DNA of 61,877 nt from the NCBI GenBank assembly GCA_934149325.1, contig CAKPEJ010000005.1, positions 1 to 61,877 of the forward strand, read 5' to 3'. The DNA is from an uncultured Bacilli bacterium (GTDB lineage: Bacteria > Bacillota_I > Bacilli_A > RF39 > UBA660). A program made the translations under genes and the position numbers. Shown here piece after piece: positions 1 through 8,323 of this stretch. The notes under the pieces were generated by a model that saw only the letters and a program-made list of their open reading frames with translations, searched no databases and had not been told where the DNA came from. How positions within the stretch are numbered: the stretch's first letter is position 1; the number at the start of each line of letters is the position of its first letter.

Positions 1-2
1 AA

Positions 3-356
3 GTATTTAATCAACTTAAAAATATCTTAGATAATAGTGTTTTTTTGATTTTAGATTTAGAGGAAAATGTAGATTTTGACTACAATGATTTAGATGAAGT
101 AAAGGATACTTATTATGAGAGCTTTTTAAAGTTGTTATATCCTAGTGTAAGTGATTTAAAGGATAAAAAGATGGAGTATTGGAATATGCATACATACTCT
201 AATAAGGTGATTGATAGTTCAAAAATTTCGTTATTAAAAGATAAAGATGAATATTCTGCTAGTAAGATACTAAAACAATTAATAGATGATAATATTTCAT
301 ATGTAAAACAGAACCTTGATTTTTTATACGAATATTATAACTATTTTTATAATTAA
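3..356 (+). CDS. Hypothetical protein, 5' end cut by window edge
   Basis: The frame is open from base 3 to a TAA at 354-356 with no convincing start or ribosome binding site inside, so this is the last 117 residues of a longer protein. The TTG at 45 could be read as a start, but in-frame coding continues upstream of it. The visible part is acidic, lysine- and tyrosine-rich and probably helical, with no membrane segment and no motif I recognise. It is followed by a terminator at 413-436, so it ends its own transcription unit. Function unknown. Confidence 0.6.
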   Translation, partial: VFNQLKNILDNSVFLILDLEENVDFDYNDLDEVKDTYYESFLKLLYPSVSDLKDKKMEYWNMHTYSNKVIDSSKISLLKDKDEYSASKILKQLIDDNISYVKQNLDFLYEYYNYFYN

Positions 357-412
357 CTATAATTTTTTGTTGGTTGTTATACTTTTCCTCCTTGAATCAT
401 TAATGTTATATT

Positions 413-436
413 TGAACCATTTTGGTTCATTTTTTT
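413..436 (+). terminator. Intrinsic terminator after the truncated first gene
   Basis: The arms TGAACC (413-418) and GGTTCA (424-429) close a 5-base loop and are followed by seven T. Confidence 0.65.
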
Positions 437-492
437 CTTGTTAAAAAAAGATAATTAAAAAAATGTTGATAATTCAAAATTATAAAGTTATA

Positions 493-501
493 TGTTATAA
501 T
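493..501 (+). promoter_or_regulatory. Extended -10 promoter for the helicase operon
   Basis: TGTTATAAT at 493-501 is a perfect extended -10 (TG-N-TATAAT). TTGATA at 466-471 is too far away (24 bases) to be a normal -35, so the TG extension probably does the work. The GGAGG ribosome binding site of the next gene begins about 14 bases downstream. Confidence 0.55.
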
Positions 502-529
502 ATTTGCATGTCACGGAGGCGTCAATAAA

Positions 530-766
530 ATGGAGAAAAAACATGGAATCGTTAAAGAAGTATATATACCAGTTATGAACAACCAAGATGTGATGATTTC
601 TAACAAAATAGGTTTTACAATTGAAATAGATTCAAAATTATATAAATATGAAACTATAGCAAATGAAGAAGTTGCAAATATAATGAAAAATGATAGAGTT
701 GAAATTATTATACAAATAATAGATAATCATAAATTTGTGGATATAAGAAAATTTGAGGGGGATTAA
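530..766 (+). CDS. Small hypothetical protein
   Basis: A 78-residue protein with a GGAGG ribosome binding site at 515-519 and its own extended -10 promoter. It alternates short beta-like stretches (VKEVYIPV, GFTIEID, YKYETIA) and ends acidic. There is no membrane segment or catalytic motif that I can name. It stops one base before the helicase ATG, and the helicase ribosome binding site lies inside its last codons, so the two are translationally coupled. It could be a small beta-barrel accessory or regulator of the helicase, but that is only inference from position. Confidence 0.6.
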   Translation: MEKKHGIVKEVYIPVMNNQDVMISNKIGFTIEIDSKLYKYETIANEEVANIMKNDRVEIIIQIIDNHKFVDIRKFEGD

Positions 767-767
767 A

Positions 768-3098
768 ATGAGTGATTATAGTAAACTAGAATTGTATGAA
801 CATAATATAAGAAGTTATGAAAAAGTAAAAAAACAATTTGAAAATGACAATATAGCTGCGATAGTTCATGCAACAGGGACAGGTAAGAGTTTTAATGCAT
901 TACATCTTGCACTTGATAATAAAGATAAAAAAATAATATATGTAGTTCCTTATGGATCTATCATTGAACATGAAAAAGAATTAATTGAACAAAATGAAAA
1001 TGTATCACTAGATAACGATTTCCCAAATTTAGAATTTAGAACGTATCAAAGCTTTATAAATATGAGTAGAGATGAAATTTCAGAATTAAAAGTTGATTTA
1101 TTAATATTAGATGAATTTCATCATATAGGCGCACCTATTTGGGGGCAAAGAATAAATACTCTTATTGAAACACACAATGATTTACAAATATTCGGTATGA
1201 CAGCATATACAGTAAGAGATAGAGGAAAATCATATGAAAGAGATATGACTAATCCAGAAACTGATGAATTATTTTCTAATAAAGTTGTAAGCAACTATGA
1301 TTTATGCGATGCAATGATAGATGAAGTACTTCCTAAACCAAATTATAAAAGTGGATATATATTTTTAGAAAAAACATGTGAATATTTAGAAACTAAAATA
1401 AATTCATTAAATCCTAATTCTAAAGATTATCAAGAATTAGCACCATTATTAAAAGATTTAAAAAAGAGAGTTCATGAAGCACCAGATTTAAGTGATATAT
1501 TTAAAACTAATATAAAACCAAATGGTAAGTATATATATTTTTGCCCATTAAATTCTGAACAAGGTGTTAATGACATGAATAGTATAATTTCTGAGACAAG
1601 AAAGTGGATTCATGAAATGGGATTAACAGAAGATGATTATGAATTTTATATGACAACAAGTGATATGAGAGAAGAAGGAAAAAAGAATAGAGATGCTTTT
1701 TATAATAATAAAGACTTAGAACAAAATGATACAAGCAATAAACTTAGAATAATGTTTGCTATAAATCAATATAATGAAGGTGTTCATGCGCCAGATTTAG
1801 ATGGTGTTATAATGGGAAGAAGCACTCAATCTGATATTATATTTTTTCAACAATTAGGAAGAGCTCTTTCTGTTGGACATGATACTAGAAAAAAATTTGA
1901 AAAATATAATTTAAAATCAAAAGAAGAATTAATTGAAGAATGTAAGAAAAGAGAATTAACTTATAATGATTCAATGACTAAAGAAGAATTAATTGAAATA
2001 TTAAACGCACCAATTATAATTGATTTATCAAATAATATTGGATTTATAAAAGAGTTAGAAAATAATTTAAAAGATAGGATAAAAGAATATCAAATATCAA
2101 AAGATGGTGAAAAAAGAGAAATTCATTTAAAAAATGCTTCTTTTTCTATAAATATGATTAATGAAGATTTATTTAAAATTATTGAATATATGCGTGATAG
2201 GTTAACAATGACATGGATGGATAAATATGAACTTGCAAAAGCATATTATGAACACAATAATAATTTAGAAATACCACTAAGCTTTAAAACAAATAATGGA
2301 TATGAATATGATGAAAATGGAATAAAATTAGGTGCTTGGATTAATACTCAAAGAAATGCTTATAAAGGTAGAGGTAATTTTAAAATAACAGAAGAACAGA
2401 TAAGATTATTGGAAGAAATAGGAATGATATTTGATGTATATGGTGCAAAATGGAAAGAAAAATATGAACTCGCAAAAGCATATTATGAATACAATAATAA
2501 TTTAGAAATACCACGAAGCTTTAAAACAAATAATGGATATGAATATGATGAAAATGGAATAAATTTAGGTGATTGGATTCATACTAACAGAAAAGCTTAT
2601 AAAGGTAGAGGTTGTTCAAAAATAACAGAGGAACAGATAAGATTATTGGAAGAAATAGGGATGATATTTGATGTATATGGTGCAAACTGGAAAGAAAAAT
2701 ATGAACTTGCAAAAGCATACTATGAATACAATAATAATTTAGAAATACCAAAAGGTTTTAGAACAAATAATGGATATGAATATGATGAAAATGGAATAAA
2801 TTTAGGTAATTGGATTAGAGATAAAAGACAATCTTATAGTGGTAGAATTAATTCAAAAATAACAGAAGAACAGATAAGATTATTAGAAGAAATAGGAATA
2901 ATTTGGTTTTCTAAAAATAAAGATGATAAATTACAATTAGAAAAATTAACTGAAGAAAATATTACAAGAAAAAATATTGAAATTTTAAATAGAGCAAGAT
3001 CACTATTAAATAAGTGTTCTGATTCAGAATTATTATCAAAAGAAGAAATAAATCAACAATTTTTAGATGAGTTAAATCATATGTCAAGACGTAAATAA
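768..3098 (+). CDS. SF2 DEAD/DEAH-type helicase with three helicase-associated domains
   Basis: A 776-residue superfamily 2 helicase. Walker A is ATGTGKS (residues 35-41), Walker B/motif II is DEFH (115-118), and motif VI is QQLGRALS (about 361-368). A stretch after motif VI (SKEELIEECKKREL...MTKEELIEIL) resembles a SAP/LEM-type nucleic-acid-binding helix pair. Residues 483-719 are three near-identical 79-residue helicase-associated (HA) units, each with W..KYELAKAYYE and ITEEQIRLLEEIG. I place the start at ATG 768, behind the AGGGGG at 756-761, rather than the in-frame TTG at 753. Family members remodel DNA or RNA using ATP, and such HA helicases are common in accessory regions of gut bacteria. 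The exact substrate is unknown. Confidence 0.85.
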   Translation: MSDYSKLELYEHNIRSYEKVKKQFENDNIAAIVHATGTGKSFNALHLALDNKDKKIIYVVPYGSIIEHEKELIEQNENVSLDNDFPNLEFRTYQSFINMSRDEISELKVDLLILDEFHHIGAPIWGQRINTLIETHNDLQIFGMTAYTVRDRGKSYERDMTNPETDELFSNKVVSNYDLCDAMIDEVLPKPNYKSGYIFLEKTCEYLETKINSLNPNSKDYQELAPLLKDLKKRVHEAPDLSDIFKTNIKPNGKYIYFCPLNSEQGVNDMNSIISETRKWIHEMGLTEDDYEFYMTTSDMREEGKKNRDAFYNNKDLEQNDTSNKLRIMFAINQYNEGVHAPDLDGVIMGRSTQSDIIFFQQLGRALSVGHDTRKKFEKYNLKSKEELIEECKKRELTYNDSMTKEELIEILNAPIIIDLSNNIGFIKELENNLKDRIKEYQISKDGEKREIHLKNASFSINMINEDLFKIIEYMRDRLTMTWMDKYELAKAYYEHNNNLEIPLSFKTNNGYEYDENGIKLGAWINTQRNAYKGRGNFKITEEQIRLLEEIGMIFDVYGAKWKEKYELAKAYYEYNNNLEIPRSFKTNNGYEYDENGINLGDWIHTNRKAYKGRGCSKITEEQIRLLEEIGMIFDVYGANWKEKYELAKAYYEYNNNLEIPKGFRTNNGYEYDENGINLGNWIRDKRQSYSGRINSKITEEQIRLLEEIGIIWFSKNKDDKLQLEKLTEENITRKNIEILNRARSLLNKCSDSELLSKEEINQQFLDELNHMSRRK
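2214..2924 (+). repeat. Three tandem 237-bp repeats encoding HA domains
   Basis: Units start at 2214, 2451 and 2688, an exact 237-base (79-codon) period. They are nearly identical at DNA level, differing mainly around the codons after NNLEIP and around the Gly-Arg loop. Uniform spacing and high identity suggest recent internal duplication, with potential for copy-number change by recombination. Confidence 0.85.
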
Positions 3099-3122
3099 CA
3101 TAAAAAATAGGAGGTTTATAGT

Positions 3123-3716
3123 ATGAAAATAGATGTAGAAGAATTTTTTTCACAAGACGAAATTTCTAAATCAAAAGAAGTAGAAGATATTATTCATTTA
3201 CAAAAAAAGAATAATAAAGCACCAAGATTAGACTTTAAAACATGGTTATATTTATATATTACCAAAACACTAATAGTAGAGCATACAACTATAGTAGAAG
3301 TAGAAGAAAAAAGAAGAATGTATGTTAATAATAGTAAAAAGAATGAAGTATATATTTTTAAGGATTATGATGAATATAAAAAATTCTTTTTGATGTATTT
3401 GGATAATGTTGAAGATGATGTTATAGATTTAGCAATTTATACGAGAGGTAGTAAAGGTCAAATTGTGGCTTTAAAAGGATTATGTGAACATATAATTATT
3501 AAAAAGCAAATTAATAGTTTTTATAATTCCATTACTAAGGAAAAAATAGATGAAATTCATGCCAAGGGCAAGTTAACTCCATTAGAAGCTGTACAATTAT
3601 GGGAATCATTAGATTTATGTGTTGAAGGTAGTAAGTCAATTTTATCAAAAAATAGATGTGAATATTTTAATGAAAATTGTCATGAATGTTTAATGGAAAC
3701 TGCATTACATAAATAA
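3123..3716 (+). CDS. Hypothetical protein with C-terminal Cys cluster
   Basis: A 197-residue soluble protein 24 bases downstream of the helicase, with AGGAGG at 3110-3115, so probably co-transcribed with it. The N-terminus is charged. A middle segment (WLYLYITKTLIVEHTTIVEVEEKRR) looks like mixed alpha/beta. The C-terminus carries CEYFNENCHEC, three cysteines and a histidine that could bind zinc. A further Cys lies in GLCEHIIIKK. I do not recognise a family. The partnership with the helicase is inferred from operon position only. Confidence 0.65.
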   Translation: MKIDVEEFFSQDEISKSKEVEDIIHLQKKNNKAPRLDFKTWLYLYITKTLIVEHTTIVEVEEKRRMYVNNSKKNEVYIFKDYDEYKKFFLMYLDNVEDDVIDLAIYTRGSKGQIVALKGLCEHIIIKKQINSFYNSITKEKIDEIHAKGKLTPLEAVQLWESLDLCVEGSKSILSKNRCEYFNENCHECLMETALHK

Positions 3717-3796
3717 GAGCATGATAATATAGATTTTAAAACAACTAATTCAGTAGTTAAAGAAAAAGAGAAAAATAAAATAATATAGATAAAAAG

Positions 3797-3837
3797 TGCT
3801 TTGATATTTATTAATTAATTATCAATTGCATTTTTTT
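3797..3837 (+). terminator. Probable terminator after the helicase operon
   Basis: TTGATA (3801-3806) pairs with TATCAA (3820-3825), extended by TGC/GCA across a small internal loop, and is followed by seven T. Confidence 0.5.
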
Positions 3838-3854
3838 ATTTTTTTTGCTATTAT
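3826..3854 (+). promoter_or_regulatory. Promoter for the HExxH / kinase-like gene pair
   Basis: TTGCAT at 3826-3831, a 17-base spacer and TATTAT at 3849-3854. The -35 overlaps the 3' arm of the preceding terminator. Confidence 0.45.
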
Positions 3855-3881
3855 AAAGTGCATCAATTAGGGGGAAATGTT

Positions 3882-5015
3882 ATGAATGAAGCTGATTATA
3901 ATTTATTAAATGATTATTTAAATGATGTATTCTGTTTTTTATCTGTTAACGAACCATTTTTGATTAATAATATAAGAAATATTATGAGTCTTAATAGTTT
4001 TTTTAGAACACATATAAATTTTAAAAAGATAGAAAATAAAACGACGCAAAATAATTTAACTATCTTTGATGTTTATAATATAATTTATAATGCTATAAAA
4101 TATTTAAATGAAGATTATTTAGATAAATATGATAAATTAATAGATTCAGGAATATTTGATTTTGGTTTACCTCTACCAAGTTTAAATAATGATGAGGTAA
4201 ACAAAGAAGAATATTATAAAAAAGAAACTGAAAGGGAAAATCGTAATTTATATGATATTCCAAAAATAAGTTTGTGTTCGCTTGACAAATTCTGTGCGAT
4301 AGAACTTTCGAGAAACTATAATTATGAAGATTGTGTACAATTAATGCATGAATTTATTCATTATACAAGTAAAATATCAAATTGTTCTATAAATAGAATG
4401 GTTTTATCAGAATATTTTTCAATTTATTTTGAGCTTCTAATTCAAGATTGTTTAATAGAAGAAGGTGTAGATATTAGTGAAGTTGCTGCCTTTAGTAGAC
4501 ATAATTCTCTAATTAATATTTCAAATAATTTAACAGCATATGAATTAATATTTTCAGCTTATAAAAATTTTGGATATATAAAAGAAGATACATATAAAGA
4601 TATAAATGAATATTTAAATATAAAAGTAAGTAAGGAGCAGTTTGAAAAAGAATGTTTAAATTTATTAAAATTCCTTAACAAAGTTAAAACAAATTATGAT
4701 AAAAATAATATTTATGATAAAGAAGAATATAGAAAATATATTAGTGCGCCATTTATAGACGATTACAAGTATTTCTTTGATACTCTTTTAGCAATATATT
4801 CTTTAGAAAATAGTGAAGTACAAGATGTGATTTGGTTAAATGATCATATTAATACTGATTATGTTTCAAATATGAATTTTACTGATATTTTAAGAATTGT
4901 TAATATAGACTTTAGGGATAACAATATTTTTGAAAATCTTATTAAAAGTTATAATAATTATTTTGACAGATTATTAGAAATAAAAAATCAAAAGAAAAAA
5001 ATATATACAAAGTAG
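3882..5015 (+). CDS. Putative gluzincin-like metallopeptidase (HExxH protein)
   Basis: A 377-residue protein with an HExxH zinc motif (HEFIH, H156-E157-H160) in a predicted helix. Downstream glutamates in LSEYFSIYFELL (E177 and E184) sit at a spacing like the third zinc ligand of M3-type oligopeptidases. The fold otherwise looks helical, with no signal peptide, so it would act in the cytoplasm. I use ATG 3882 behind a GGGGG stretch at 3871-3875 instead of the GTG at 3858. It lies 8 bases upstream of a kinase-like gene and is surely co-transcribed with it. The similarity to M3 is from the local motif only. It could also be a catalytically inactive helical protein. Confidence 0.55.
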   Translation: MNEADYNLLNDYLNDVFCFLSVNEPFLINNIRNIMSLNSFFRTHINFKKIENKTTQNNLTIFDVYNIIYNAIKYLNEDYLDKYDKLIDSGIFDFGLPLPSLNNDEVNKEEYYKKETERENRNLYDIPKISLCSLDKFCAIELSRNYNYEDCVQLMHEFIHYTSKISNCSINRMVLSEYFSIYFELLIQDCLIEEGVDISEVAAFSRHNSLINISNNLTAYELIFSAYKNFGYIKEDTYKDINEYLNIKVSKEQFEKECLNLLKFLNKVKTNYDKNNIYDKEEYRKYISAPFIDDYKYFFDTLLAIYSLENSEVQDVIWLNDHINTDYVSNMNFTDILRIVNIDFRDNNIFENLIKSYNNYFDRLLEIKNQKKKIYTK

Positions 5016-5023
5016 GTGCTTTT

Positions 5024-5773
5024 ATGAAATTTACTAATGTAAACAATTTAAGTGAATTTTTATATGGTTCAAGGATAATTGGAGTTGGCACAACAGCAGT
5101 ATGTTTTTTGATGAGTGATAATAGAGTATTAAAAGTATATAGAAATACATATTTAAAAAGACAGTTGTTTGAATTAAAAAATATGAAAGAGCATTTAAAA
5201 CTACTTAATAAAATAACTAATGATAGTTATATTGGCCCTGATGAAGTTCTTTTAAAAAATAATGAAGTAATCGCATATATTTATCCTTATATTAATTCAA
5301 AAACTTTATCAAAAATTAGTAATGGAGTAACAATTTATGATTTGTGTGAAAATTTTGATAAGTTAATAGATGATACAGAAAAAGTAAGTAATTATTCATT
5401 TAGATTAGGTGATTTACATAGTAAAAATATATTATTTAATTTATATTATCATTTAATAGATTTAGATAAAGGGTATATAGAAAAAGATAAAGATAAAAGT
5501 GAGATAAATAGAGAAAATATAAGAGATATAACTAAAACAATAATATATTCATTATTTAATATAAAATATAATGAAGAAATATGCTTTTATGATAAGGATT
5601 TAAATGATTTATATTGTTCAGTAATATATTATAATCAAGCTAAATTAAAAGATTTGTTAGAAGAAATAACAAAGATATATAATATAGAAAATCCAAAAAA
5701 GAAGACTTTAGTTAATAAAAGATATAAAATTTTAAAAATTACAGAAAATGATTATTATTCATATTTAATGTAA
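5024..5773 (+). CDS. Kinase-fold (protein kinase / APH-like) protein
   Basis: A 249-residue protein with the layout of a small phosphotransferase: a glycine-rich start (GVGTTAVCF), a VLKVY lysine (K37) in the place of the ATP-anchoring lysine, a hinge region (AYIYPYIN), a catalytic loop GDLHSKNILF (D130, N135) and a metal-binding LIDLDKG (D146/D148). This is closer to aminoglycoside/choline-kinase and lipopolysaccharide-kinase folds than to Hanks kinases, since HGD-type GDLH replaces HRD. No membrane segment was seen. The substrate is unknown. The tight spacing with the HExxH protein suggests a functional pair. It ends at a strong terminator. Confidence 0.65.
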   Translation: MKFTNVNNLSEFLYGSRIIGVGTTAVCFLMSDNRVLKVYRNTYLKRQLFELKNMKEHLKLLNKITNDSYIGPDEVLLKNNEVIAYIYPYINSKTLSKISNGVTIYDLCENFDKLIDDTEKVSNYSFRLGDLHSKNILFNLYYHLIDLDKGYIEKDKDKSEINRENIRDITKTIIYSLFNIKYNEEICFYDKDLNDLYCSVIYYNQAKLKDLLEEITKIYNIENPKKKTLVNKRYKILKITENDYYSYLM

Positions 5774-5774
5774 A

Positions 5775-5810
5775 AATCATATTTAATATTTAATAGAATA
5801 TGATTTTTTT
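5775..5810 (+). terminator. Strong intrinsic terminator
   Basis: Perfect 9-bp stem AATCATATT (5775-5783) / AATATGATT (5797-5805) followed by TTTTT. Confidence 0.8.
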
Positions 5811-5812
5811 GT

Positions 5813-5818
5813 TATAAT
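5813..5818 (+). promoter_or_regulatory. -10 element for the M29 aminopeptidase gene
   Basis: TATAAT just after the terminator, with an AAAGGATAAG ribosome binding site downstream. No clear -35 was found. Confidence 0.35.
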
Positions 5819-5841
5819 AAAAATATGAAAGGATAAGTAAT

Positions 5842-7065
5842 ATGAAAGAAAAATTTGAAAAATATGCAGAATTATTATTAAAAAGATGTTTGAATTTAAA
5901 AGAGGGAGAGCCATTATTAATTGAAGCACCAATAGAAAATTATGAATTTATTAGATTACTAAACAAAAAGGCTTTAGAAATGGGAGTGAGTGATATTCAC
6001 ATTGAATGGTATGATGATGAATTAAAGCATGATACTTTAAAATATTTAACAGAAGAAGAAATAGAGAATCATCCATTTTGGAACAAAAAAATATTTGATG
6101 AATATGCAAGTAAAAATGCTGCCTTTTTAATGCTTAATGCATCAGATCCAGATATAATGAATGATATTGATCCAAAAAAAGTAACAAAGGCAGGTTATAC
6201 ATCTATAAAAACAAGACCAATATATAAAAGAAAACAAAATATATATGAAGTGTCTTGGTGCATAGCAGCAACTTCAACATTAGGTTTTAGTAAAAAGGTA
6301 TTTCCAAAAAGTGATGATCCAGTAACAGATTTATGGAATCAAATATTTGAAATATGTTTTATAAATACTGAAAATCCAATAGAAGAGTGGGAAAAACAAG
6401 TTATAAAGAGTGAAAATAGAAGCAATATATTAAATAAATACAAATTTAAAATGCTTCACTATACAAATAGTTTAGGAACAGATTTAAAAATTGGTTTGAC
6501 CGATAAAACAATATGGTGTGGAGCAGGCGAAAAAAATTTGGATGGAAGAAAAATACTAGTTAATTTACCTACATTTGAAGTTTTTACATCACCTGATAAA
6601 AATAAAACAAATGGTGTTGTATATAGTTCAAAACCACTTGTTTATAATGGTACATTAATTGAGAATATTAGACTTGAATTTAAAGATGGTAAAGTTGTAA
6701 ATTTTGATGCTTCTAAAGGAAAAGATGTATTAGAAGGTATATTAAAAGCAGATGAGAATTCTTGTATGTTAGGGGAAGCAGCATTAGTTGATTACAATTC
6801 TCCAATATCAAATTCAAATATTATTTTTTATACTACATTATATGATGAAAATGCAGCATGCCATTTAGCACTTGGAAATGGGTTTAAAACAGCACTTGAA
6901 AATGGTGTTAATTTAAGTTTAAAAGAACTAGATGAATTAGGTTTAAATAATTCAGTTGTGCATGTTGATTTTATGATAGGTACAAAAGATTTATGTATAA
7001 CAGGAATTGACTCTTATGGTAATGAAAAAGAAATATTTAAAGATGGAAATTTCGTATTAGAATAA
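5842..7065 (+). CDS. M29-family metallo-aminopeptidase
   Basis: A 407-residue cytoplasmic aminopeptidase of the AmpS/PepS/thermophilic family M29, which removes N-terminal residues from peptides using a two-metal centre. The expected ligand pattern is present: E246 (PTFEVFTSP), E312 (GEAALVDYNSPI), H341 (DENAACHLALG), H374 and D376 (VHVDFMIG). The length matches the family. There is no signal peptide. It forms a single-gene unit between two terminators and likely serves peptide turnover for amino-acid supply. Confidence 0.9.
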   Translation: MKEKFEKYAELLLKRCLNLKEGEPLLIEAPIENYEFIRLLNKKALEMGVSDIHIEWYDDELKHDTLKYLTEEEIENHPFWNKKIFDEYASKNAAFLMLNASDPDIMNDIDPKKVTKAGYTSIKTRPIYKRKQNIYEVSWCIAATSTLGFSKKVFPKSDDPVTDLWNQIFEICFINTENPIEEWEKQVIKSENRSNILNKYKFKMLHYTNSLGTDLKIGLTDKTIWCGAGEKNLDGRKILVNLPTFEVFTSPDKNKTNGVVYSSKPLVYNGTLIENIRLEFKDGKVVNFDASKGKDVLEGILKADENSCMLGEAALVDYNSPISNSNIIFYTTLYDENAACHLALGNGFKTALENGVNLSLKELDELGLNNSVVHVDFMIGTKDLCITGIDSYGNEKEIFKDGNFVLE

Positions 7066-7067
7066 AA

Positions 7068-7094
7068 AATAGTGAGAATATCATTATTTTTTTT
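7068..7094 (+). terminator. Intrinsic terminator after the M29 gene
   Basis: AATAGTGA (7068-7075) pairs with TCATTATT (7081-7088) with one G-U, a 5-base loop and six T. Confidence 0.7.
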
Positions 7095-7223
7095 ACAAAA
7101 AAATTACATTAAGTTAAAAAATAGTAGATATTTTCTTAAATATATGATATAAGTAATAATGCCGCTAAAAAAATATTAACAATAAATATTATATATGAAT
7201 ATATATATTAATAGGAGGATATC

Positions 7224-7652
7224 ATGTATATAATATGTGAGGGTGACCAAACAATAGTAGAGCTTAAAAAGGGTAGAGAAATTGTAAGAGATATATTTAA
7301 GAATGGTTGCTTAACTGGAATTATAATTAATGATGAATTAAAAGTTATTGAAAATCACTCATTTTATAATAATAAAATAAAGCATGTTGATTTAAAAAAT
7401 GTAAAATTAGTAGGTAATTATGCATTTTCAAAAAATGAAATAACAGGTACTTTAATAATTCCAGAAAGTATGAAGTATATTGGAAAATGTGCTTTTTCAG
7501 ATAATTTTATTAAAGAAGTAATAATATGTAATCCAAATACTATTATAGAAAAAGATGCTTTTTTAAATAATCCAAATATAAAGATTAGAAAAAATAATAA
7601 AGCAAAAAGTTTAAATTTATCAATGTTTAATAATAGAAGAAGATGTTCATAG
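7224..7652 (+). CDS. Small BspA-like leucine-rich-repeat protein
   Basis: A 142-residue protein with an AGGAGG ribosome binding site at 7213-7218. Residues 30-125 hold about four LRR_5/BspA-type repeats (ELKVIENHSFYNNKIKHVDL, LVGNYAFSKNEI, SMKYIGKCAFSDNFIKEV, NTIIEKDAFLNN), ending in an Arg-rich tail. There is no signal peptide, which is unusual because BspA-type repeats are mostly in large secreted proteins, so this one may act in the cytoplasm as a binding scaffold. The 130-base AT-rich leader (about 7095-7223) shows no gene. The stop codon lies inside the loop of the terminator hairpin. Confidence 0.65.
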   Translation: MYIICEGDQTIVELKKGREIVRDIFKNGCLTGIIINDELKVIENHSFYNNKIKHVDLKNVKLVGNYAFSKNEITGTLIIPESMKYIGKCAFSDNFIKEVIICNPNTIIEKDAFLNNPNIKIRKNNKAKSLNLSMFNNRRRCS

Positions 7653-7666
7653 TAACGTCTTTTTTT
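7640..7666 (+). terminator. Terminator overlapping the end of the LRR gene
   Basis: AAGATGTT (7640-7647) pairs with AACGTCTT (7654-7661) with one G-U and is followed by T-rich sequence. The TAG stop (7650-7652) is in the loop. Confidence 0.7.
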
Positions 7667-7690
7667 CATAAAATTATAGTGGTGATTTTT

Positions 7691-8290
7691 ATGTATAAAG
7701 TTGAAACATTAAAATATGATTATAAAGATTTAGAGCCTTATTATAATAAAGAAATGTTTTATAATCACTATTTTAATTTATATCAAGGATATGCTGATAG
7801 TTTAAATAAAATCTTTGATAAATTAACAAATGCAAGAAAAAATAGTGATTATTCAGATATAAAACAATTAAAAAAAGACTTAGGATTTACTGCTAATGCA
7901 TATATTCTTCATGGACTATTTTTTTTAAATTTGACTCCAATGCCTAATAAAACACATTTAAGTGAAAAACTTATCAATCATATAAAAAAAGATTTTGAAA
8001 GTTATGATGCATTTATAGATGAGTTAAATTATACTTTAGAAAATATTCAAGGACCTGGATGGGTTGTTTTTGGCTATTCTATATCACTAAAAAAATTATT
8101 AATAATTCAAATTGAAGTTCATCAAGTTCTTAATCTAATTGATTTTATTCCTCTTTTAGTTATTGATATGTGGGAACACTCTTATTATTTACAATATAAA
8201 ACTAATAAAAAAGAATATATTAGAAATCTATTTTATATACTTGATTTTGATGTAGTAAGTGAAAGATATAATAAAATTTATTTAATTTAG
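7691..8290 (+). CDS. sod: Divergent Fe/Mn superoxide dismutase
   Basis: A 199-residue protein of the iron/manganese superoxide dismutase family, which converts superoxide to peroxide and oxygen. All four metal ligands align with E. coli SodA: H26, H74, D159 and H163 (DMWEHSYYLQY). Y34 is kept. Several normally conserved second-shell residues differ: the His equivalent to H30 is Leu, and the NHSLFW Trp is Phe (LHGLFF). I choose ATG 7691 behind GGTGA rather than the upstream in-frame start at 7643, which lies inside the previous gene and its terminator. Metal choice and activity are uncertain because of the altered second shell. Confidence 0.8.
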   Translation: MYKVETLKYDYKDLEPYYNKEMFYNHYFNLYQGYADSLNKIFDKLTNARKNSDYSDIKQLKKDLGFTANAYILHGLFFLNLTPMPNKTHLSEKLINHIKKDFESYDAFIDELNYTLENIQGPGWVVFGYSISLKKLLIIQIEVHQVLNLIDFIPLLVIDMWEHSYYLQYKTNKKEYIRNLFYILDFDVVSERYNKIYLI

Positions 8291-8302
8291 TACTTTTTTT
8301 GA

Positions 8303-8308
8303 TATAAT
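8303..8308 (+). promoter_or_regulatory. -10 element for the ylmH-like gene
   Basis: TATAAT only about 20 bases before the coding region, implying a very short leader. No clear -35 was found. Confidence 0.4.
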
Positions 8309-8323
8309 CATTATAAAGAAAAG

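Noticed and set aside
466..471. TTGATA as a -35 for the 530 gene
   Set aside because: The spacing of 24 bases to the -10 is too long; the extended -10 explains the promoter better.
753..767. Upstream TTG start for the helicase
   Set aside because: It overlaps the previous gene's last codons and the ribosome binding site itself; ATG 768 has proper spacing.
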